Position numbers and translations under genes: made by a program
The notes under the pieces: model-generated
Told to the model about the DNA's origin: nothing
The model's database searches: none
Seen by the model: the letters and a program-made list of their open reading frames with translations, nothing else
In this document: positions 5,543-8,982 of the stretch, one piece after another
Numbering within the stretch: the first letter of the stretch is position 1
Layout of the letters: every line of letters starts with the position of its first letter
From: CAKVLS01 sp045605365
GTDB lineage: Bacteria > Bacillota > Clostridia > Christensenellales > UBA1242
Reading direction: 5' to 3'
Length of the DNA: 8,982 nucleotides
Assembly (NCBI GenBank): GCA_045605365.1
Contig: JAZUPV010000070.1
Span: 1-8,982, forward strand

Positions 5543-5932
5543 ATGGCTGTTGTTAAAAAGACAAAAAAGAGAAAGGCAACCAAAAATATAGACAAGGGTG
5601 CAGTACATATTCAAGCATCTTTCAACAATACTTTAGTTACTTTTACAGACGCTCAAGGCAATGCTATCTCTGCTTCAAGTGCAGGTAGCCTAGGCTTTAA
5701 AGGTTCTCGTAAGAGCACTCCTTTTGCTGCTCAACAAGCTGTAGAAACAGCTGCTAAAGTTGCAAAAGAACAAGGTATCAAATCAGTTGAAGTTTATGTA
5801 AAAGGTCCTGGCAACGGTAGAGAAGCTGCTATCAGAGCACTTGCTACTGCTGAGATTGACGTTACAAAAATCAGTGACGTTTCTCCTATTCCTCACAATG
5901 GATGCCGTCCACCTAAACGCAGAAGAATATAG
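5543..5932 (+). CDS. rpsK: 30S ribosomal protein S11
   Basis: This 129-residue protein is S11, which sits on the 30S platform and with S6, S18 and S7 shapes the mRNA exit region near the E site. A basic N-terminal tail (KKTKKRKATK) leads into the S11 core. It contains GAVHIQASFNNTLVTFTD, SSAGSLGFKGSRKSTPFAAQ and VEVYVKGPGNGREAAIRAL, and ends DVSPIPHNGCRPPKRRRI. All conserved blocks are present and length is normal. AAAGGAG at 5529-5535 serves the ATG at 5543. The AT-rich 75-base gap before it shows only a weak AGCA/TGCT mini-stem and no convincing promoter. Confidence 0.98.
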   Translation: MAVVKKTKKRKATKNIDKGAVHIQASFNNTLVTFTDAQGNAISASSAGSLGFKGSRKSTPFAAQQAVETAAKVAKEQGIKSVEVYVKGPGNGREAAIRALATAEIDVTKISDVSPIPHNGCRPPKRRRI

Positions 5933-5952
5933 TCTTCAAACAAATTACACTT

Positions 5953-5970
5953 AATATCTATAGAGATATT
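5953..5970 (+). other. Small inverted repeat before rpsD
   Basis: AATATCT (5953-5959) pairs with AGATATT (5964-5970) over seven bases around an ATAG loop. It lies in the 63-base gap between rpsK and rpsD, 13 bases before the AAGGAG ribosome binding site at 5983-5988. No T-run follows. In such AT-rich sequence a 7-bp stem may be chance; a role in rpsD translation is speculative. Confidence 0.4.
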
Positions 5971-5995
5971 TACAATATTTATAAGGAGTTAAATT

Positions 5996-6616
5996 ATGGC
6001 AAAATATACAGATGCAGATTGTCGTCTATGCCGCAGAGAAGGTTGCAAACTTTTCTTAAAGGGCGACAGATGTATTTCTTCTAAATGTGCTATGGAAAAA
6101 AGACCTGTTCTTCCTGGTCAACATGGTGCTGGCAGAAAGAAAGTTACTGACTATGGCGTTCAATTACGCGAAAAACAAAAAGTTAAAAGAGCGTATGGTT
6201 TGCTAGAAAAACAATTCAGAGCATACTATGAAGAAGCTGAACGCATGAAAGGCGTTACTGGTGAAAATATGCTTTCACTATTAGAACGTCGTCTTGATAA
6301 TGTTATTTACAGAATGGGTATCGGTTCTAGCCGTAGCGAAAGCAGACAAATCGTTAGTCACGGACACGTTACTGTAAATGGCAGAACTGTTAACATTCCT
6401 TCTTTCCAAGTTAAAGTTGGTGATGTTGTTGCTATCAGAGAAAGTAAACAAGATTTAGAGATGTTTAAACAACTTAAAGGTGTTAAAATTGCTATGCCAA
6501 AATGGTTAGAATTTGACACTGACAAACTTTGCGGTAAAATCAATGCTCTACCACAAAGAGATGACGTTGACCTAAATATTCAAGAACACTTGATTATCGA
6601 GTTATATTCAAGATAG
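5996..6616 (+). CDS. rpsD: 30S ribosomal protein S4, zinc-binding form
   Basis: The 206-residue product is S4, a primary 16S rRNA-binding protein that nucleates assembly of the 30S body and contributes to decoding accuracy and the mRNA entry helicase. The N-terminus holds a Cys4 site (Cys9, Cys12, Cys26, Cys31), the C+ form typical of many clostridia, plus an additional Cys17. LPGQHGAG follows at 39-46. The S4 RNA-binding domain, about 94-155, has LERRLDNVIYRMGI, SRQIVSHGHVTVNGRTVNIPSF and KVGDVVAI. The C-terminus LNIQEHLIIELYSR is typical. Its position between rpsK and rpoA resembles clostridia and enterobacteria rather than B. subtilis. In E. coli this protein is the operon's translational repressor. 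Confidence 0.98.
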   Translation: MAKYTDADCRLCRREGCKLFLKGDRCISSKCAMEKRPVLPGQHGAGRKKVTDYGVQLREKQKVKRAYGLLEKQFRAYYEEAERMKGVTGENMLSLLERRLDNVIYRMGIGSSRSESRQIVSHGHVTVNGRTVNIPSFQVKVGDVVAIRESKQDLEMFKQLKGVKIAMPKWLEFDTDKLCGKINALPQRDDVDLNIQEHLIIELYSR

Positions 6617-6632
6617 TAGGAGGGAATTTTCT

Positions 6633-7586
6633 ATGATGGAAATCGAAAAACCAAGAATTGTTGCAGAAGAATCTGAAAATGGTTACGTTGCAAAATTCGT
6701 TGTAGAACCACTTGAACGTGGTTTTGGTATCACTCTTGGTAACTGCTTAAGAAGAACACTTCTTAGTGCTTTACCTGGTGCTGCTGCAGTTGCAATTAGA
6801 ATTGCTGGTGCTCAACACGAATTCTCTAACATCCCTGGTATTGCAGAAGATGTTGCTGATATCGTTTTGAATATCAAAAATCTTGCTGTTAAAACAACTG
6901 TTCTTGACAGAGATTTTAGAACTACTTTACACTTAGTTGTTAATGGTCCTTGCGAAGTAACTGCTAAAGATATCCAACCAAATGACCAAGTTGAGATTTT
7001 GAATCCAGACTTGCACATTTGCACACTTGATGATGGTGCTAAACTTGATATGGACATCATTATCGGTCGTGGTCGTGGATATGTTCCTGCAAACCTTAAC
7101 AAGAGTGAAGACGACCCTATCGGTTACATTGCAATTGACTCTATCTTTACTCCAGTAAAGAGCGTTAACTACAGTGTAGAACCAACTCGTGTAGGTCAAT
7201 CTATCGACTTTGATAAGCTTACTATCGAAGTTAAAACTAACGGCACTCTAAGTGCTAGAGAAGTTATTAGTCTTTCTGCTAAAGTTATACAAGATCACGT
7301 TGGTCTATTTGTTAACCTAGTTGACTTTATGGGCGATATGGACATTCTTGTAAACAAAGAAGAAAGCAAAACAGTTAAAGTTCTTGAGATGCCTATCGAA
7401 GATATGGATTTCTCAGTAAGAAGTTATAACTGCTTAAAGAGAGCAAACATTAACACTATCGAAGATTTAACTAAAAAATCTAAAGATGATATGTTAAAAG
7501 TAAGAAATCTAGGATTAAAATCACTAGAAGAAGTTATTTACAAACTAGAAAGTTACGGATTATCACTTCGTAATGACGAAGAATAA
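6633..7586 (+). CDS. rpoA: DNA-directed RNA polymerase subunit alpha
   Basis: The 317-residue product is the alpha subunit, which dimerises to nucleate RNA polymerase assembly and, through its C-terminal domain, contacts UP elements and activators. The N-terminal domain (about 1-235) has FVVEPLERGFGITLGNCLRRTLLSALPGAA, the dimer and beta/beta' contact region, and GRGRGYVPA at 145-153. A linker (about 236-248) leads to the C-terminal domain, with helix-hairpin-helix parts DFSVRSYNCLKRANINTIEDL and RNLGLKSLEEV. Arg263 corresponds to the DNA-contacting Arg265 of E. coli. Length is near the usual 314-315. Two ATGs are adjacent at 6633 and 6636; AGGAGG at 6618-6623 is nine bases from the first, which I chose. 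It is 16 bases after rpsD and 12 before rplQ. Confidence 0.98.
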   Translation: MMEIEKPRIVAEESENGYVAKFVVEPLERGFGITLGNCLRRTLLSALPGAAAVAIRIAGAQHEFSNIPGIAEDVADIVLNIKNLAVKTTVLDRDFRTTLHLVVNGPCEVTAKDIQPNDQVEILNPDLHICTLDDGAKLDMDIIIGRGRGYVPANLNKSEDDPIGYIAIDSIFTPVKSVNYSVEPTRVGQSIDFDKLTIEVKTNGTLSAREVISLSAKVIQDHVGLFVNLVDFMGDMDILVNKEESKTVKVLEMPIEDMDFSVRSYNCLKRANINTIEDLTKKSKDDMLKVRNLGLKSLEEVIYKLESYGLSLRNDEE

Positions 7587-7598
7587 AAGGGGACTATT

Positions 7599-8111
7599 AT
7601 GGCTCAGATTTCTAAATTAAATAGACCAACCAAAGAACGTATCGCACTTATCCGTGGACAAGCAAGTTCTCTTTTATGGGACGGCAAACTTGAAACCACT
7701 GTTGCTCGTGCAAAAACTTTGAAAAGTTACGTTGAAAAAATCATCACTCTAGCTATGAACACTTACGAAGACACAGTTAAAGTTGTTAAAGACGAAATTG
7801 ATGCTAAAGGTGTTAAAACTAAGAGAGAAGTTATCAACGATGGTCCAAAGAAACTAGCAGCACGTCGTGCTATAATGTCAAAACTTTACACCAGAGAAGA
7901 ACAAAGAAAAGAGAAAGAAGATAAAGCTACTTTCATCGCAAGAACTGAAGGTATCAATCATCCTCTAATCGAAAAAATCTTTAACGTATATGCACCAAAA
8001 TATGCAGAACGCGCTAAAGAACTTGGTCAACGTGGTGGCTATACTAGAGTTTTGAAACTAGGCAAACGCCGTGGTGATAATGCTGATATGGCATTGATTG
8101 AATTAATCTAA
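7599..8111 (+). CDS. rplQ: 50S ribosomal protein L17, with internal insertions
   Basis: The 170-residue product is L17, which lies near the polypeptide exit tunnel of the 50S subunit. The N-terminal part (KLNRPTKERIALIRGQ, GKLETTVARAKTLKSYVEKIITLA) and the C-terminal part (GGYTRVLKLGKRRGDNADMALIELI) are clear. Most bacterial L17 proteins are about 115-125 residues. The surplus is internal: a charged stretch at about 53-85 before LAARRA, a second at about 98-120 rich in Glu, Lys and Arg, and a few residues near 139-144. Codon use and frame are continuous, so this is not a frameshift artefact. AAAGGGGA at 7586-7593 serves the ATG at 7599. It is the last gene of the alpha operon. Confidence 0.95.
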   Translation: MAQISKLNRPTKERIALIRGQASSLLWDGKLETTVARAKTLKSYVEKIITLAMNTYEDTVKVVKDEIDAKGVKTKREVINDGPKKLAARRAIMSKLYTREEQRKEKEDKATFIARTEGINHPLIEKIFNVYAPKYAERAKELGQRGGYTRVLKLGKRRGDNADMALIELI

Positions 8112-8123
8112 TAAGTATTTAAT

Positions 8124-8158
8124 AAAAATACACACAAGTTTGTGTGTATTTTTTTTTG
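8124..8158 (+). terminator. Intrinsic terminator after rplQ
   Basis: AAAAATACACACA (8124-8136) pairs perfectly with TGTGTGTATTTTT (8141-8153) around an AGTT loop, and the T-run continues to 8157 (nine Ts from 8149). It begins 12 bases after the rplQ stop and closes the alpha operon. The A-run on the left arm gives five Ts on the other strand, so some termination in the reverse direction is possible. Confidence 0.95.
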
Positions 8159-8219
8159 TTGTCGAAAAGTTGTTTTGAGTTAGACACAAGAGTAATGTTA
8201 ATTGTTTTAGATAAGTTAT

Positions 8220-8273
8220 AAACTGTGACAAACAAGTTGTAGATATTTATAAATAAGTTGTTTGTAACAGTTT
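8220..8273 (+). repeat. Large imperfect inverted repeat in the rplQ-downstream intergenic region
   Basis: AAACTGT (8220-8226) pairs with ACAGTTT (8267-8273), and after one G/A mismatch ACAAACAA (8228-8235) pairs with TTGTTTGT (8258-8265), giving 15 pairs. The 22-base loop contains the palindrome ATTTATAAAT (8245-8254). T6 runs from 8271 to 8276, so in RNA this could act as a backup terminator for read-through; as DNA it could bind a dimeric regulator of the downstream gene. Confidence 0.65.
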
Positions 8274-8296
8274 TTTGTGGACAGATTTTTGAAAAA

Positions 8297-8310
8297 ATAA
8301 TAATTATTAT
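8297..8310 (+). repeat. 14-bp perfect AT palindrome
   Basis: ATAATAATTATTAT reads the same on both strands. It lies 19 bases upstream of the -35 of the next promoter, in an A- and T-rich tract that could serve as an UP element or an operator. Composition is pure A and T, so chance occurrence is quite possible. Confidence 0.4.
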
Positions 8311-8329
8311 AAAAAACATTTGTATTTAG

Positions 8330-8358
8330 TTGTCGGTTTTTGTCGATTTTATTATAAT
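8330..8358 (+). promoter_or_regulatory. Sigma70-type promoter for the terminal gene, apparently leaderless
   Basis: TTGTCG at 8330-8335 and TATAAT at 8353-8358 are separated by exactly 17 bases, with an AT-rich region upstream. A second TTGTCG at 8340-8345 lies inside the spacer, exactly ten bases after the first. The expected start point about seven bases after the -10 coincides with the A of the ATG at 8365, which would make the mRNA leaderless. Confidence 0.75.
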
Positions 8359-8364
8359 CACAGT

Positions 8365-8982
8365 ATGAAAAATAACAAATTAAGCCTTATAATTTCTATA
8401 ATATCCGTTGTCCTTGCTTCGGCAGTAGGATTGGTGCTGTATTTTGTACTAAAACCAGCGCAAGATTCTATCTATATGTATTTTAAAAAAGATAGTTTGA
8501 CATTGAACTTATACCAAGAAATTGATTTAGATGATATAGAACTTGTCACAAATATAGAAGACCTAAGCAAGATAACTTTTGAGACAACTAACACTACGGT
8601 AGAAGTTAATCAAGATAGACTTTTAGCAAAAACTGTCGGCAGCGACAAACTCACCTGCAAAGTGGTGTATAACAACAAAACTTATACAGCAAAATTAGAT
8701 TTGTTAGTTAAGTTTGATGGTGTAGATAGTGTTGTACAAGTTAGCACAAATGCAACCAAACAAGGGGAAGATTATATTTTGTATTTGCCTAACAAAAACT
8801 ATTCTGGAGAAGATGTGTACAACTGTGCACTCATTAATATTAACTTTTTAGATGATAATTTTGTTAGCCAAGTATCTTATACTTGTAACAGTAATCCAAC
8901 CGAACAAGACAGAACTTTTAACATTGAAAATAGTTTTGACAACAATGTCATCACTATACAAGACAACAAGGTAAAAGCTGTA
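8365..8982 (+). CDS. Membrane-anchored protein with Ig-like (BIG2-type) repeats, 5' part
   Basis: The frame is open for 206 codons to the end of the window, with no stop, so the C-terminus is missing. Residues 1-6 carry lysines, and about 7-29 form one hydrophobic segment (LIISIISVVLASAVGLVLYF): an uncleaved anchor or signal peptide, leaving the rest outside the membrane. Residues about 44-116 look like a beta-sandwich of the bacterial Ig-like BIG2 type: ITFETTNTTVEVNQDRLLAKT is followed by TCKVVYNNKTYTAKLDLLV. A similar block recurs at the end (about 185-206, with NNVITIQDNKVKAV), suggesting tandem domains. There is no Shine-Dalgarno site before the ATG, and the next in-frame ATG (codon 38) would lose the membrane segment. 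It follows the terminator and has its own promoter, so it is not part of the alpha operon. I do not recognise a specific function. Confidence 0.8.
   Translation, partial: MKNNKLSLIISIISVVLASAVGLVLYFVLKPAQDSIYMYFKKDSLTLNLYQEIDLDDIELVTNIEDLSKITFETTNTTVEVNQDRLLAKTVGSDKLTCKVVYNNKTYTAKLDLLVKFDGVDSVVQVSTNATKQGEDYILYLPNKNYSGEDVYNCALININFLDDNFVSQVSYTCNSNPTEQDRTFNIENSFDNNVITIQDNKVKAV

Noticed and set aside
8277..8286. DnaA-box-like TGTGGACAG
   Set aside because: Single imperfect match with no cluster, and no replication genes nearby.
8119..8319. 66-codon open frame on the minus strand after rplQ
   Set aside because: It spans the terminator and the dyad, is made of low-complexity Ile/Phe/Asn/Lys sequence typical of AT-rich noncoding DNA, and has no ribosome binding site.

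Overview
The window is a stretch of core translation and transcription genes from an AT-rich bacterium, most likely a Clostridia-like Firmicute. The evidence is a low-GC coding style, strong GGAGG-type ribosome binding sites, zinc (four-Cys) forms of adenylate kinase and S4, and a KOW-domain protein between map and infA, an arrangement typical of Firmicutes. Having rpsD between rpsK and rpoA fits Clostridia better than Bacillus subtilis, where rpsD lies elsewhere. The exact lineage cannot be fixed from the sequence alone.

All genes lie on the + strand. Positions 1-4877 are the distal part of the spc operon: rplR (5' end cut off), rpsE, rpmD, rplO, secY, adk, map, a KOW RNA-binding protein, infA and rpmJ. 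Spacing is tight (1-base overlap to about 20 bases), except for a 97-base secY-adk gap that holds a 14-bp hairpin capped by a GCAA tetraloop. A long stem-loop sits on the rpmJ stop codon (4876-4927). After it comes a clear sigma70-type promoter (TTGAAG, 17 bases, TATAAT; 4974-5002) and a structured leader of about 90 bases ahead of rpsM. Positions 5099-8111 are the alpha operon: rpsM, rpsK, rpsD, rpoA and rplQ, closed by a textbook intrinsic terminator at 8124-8158.

Together these genes make ribosomal proteins L18, S5, L30, L15, L36, S13, S11, S4 and L17, the SecY export channel, adenylate kinase, methionine aminopeptidase, IF-1 and the RNA polymerase alpha subunit. The set couples ribosome building, translation initiation, nascent-chain processing, membrane insertion and transcription.

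After the terminator, a 206-base AT-rich intergenic region contains a large imperfect dyad, repeats of TTGTCG, a 14-bp palindrome and a second good promoter. That promoter's TATAAT ends only six bases before the ATG of an incomplete gene, which runs off the window and encodes a single-membrane-span protein with Ig-like (BIG2-type) repeats. It has no Shine-Dalgarno sequence, so it may be translated from a leaderless mRNA. This right-hand end and the rpsM leader are the least ordinary parts of the window. I found no CRISPR array, mobile element, tRNA or rRNA.
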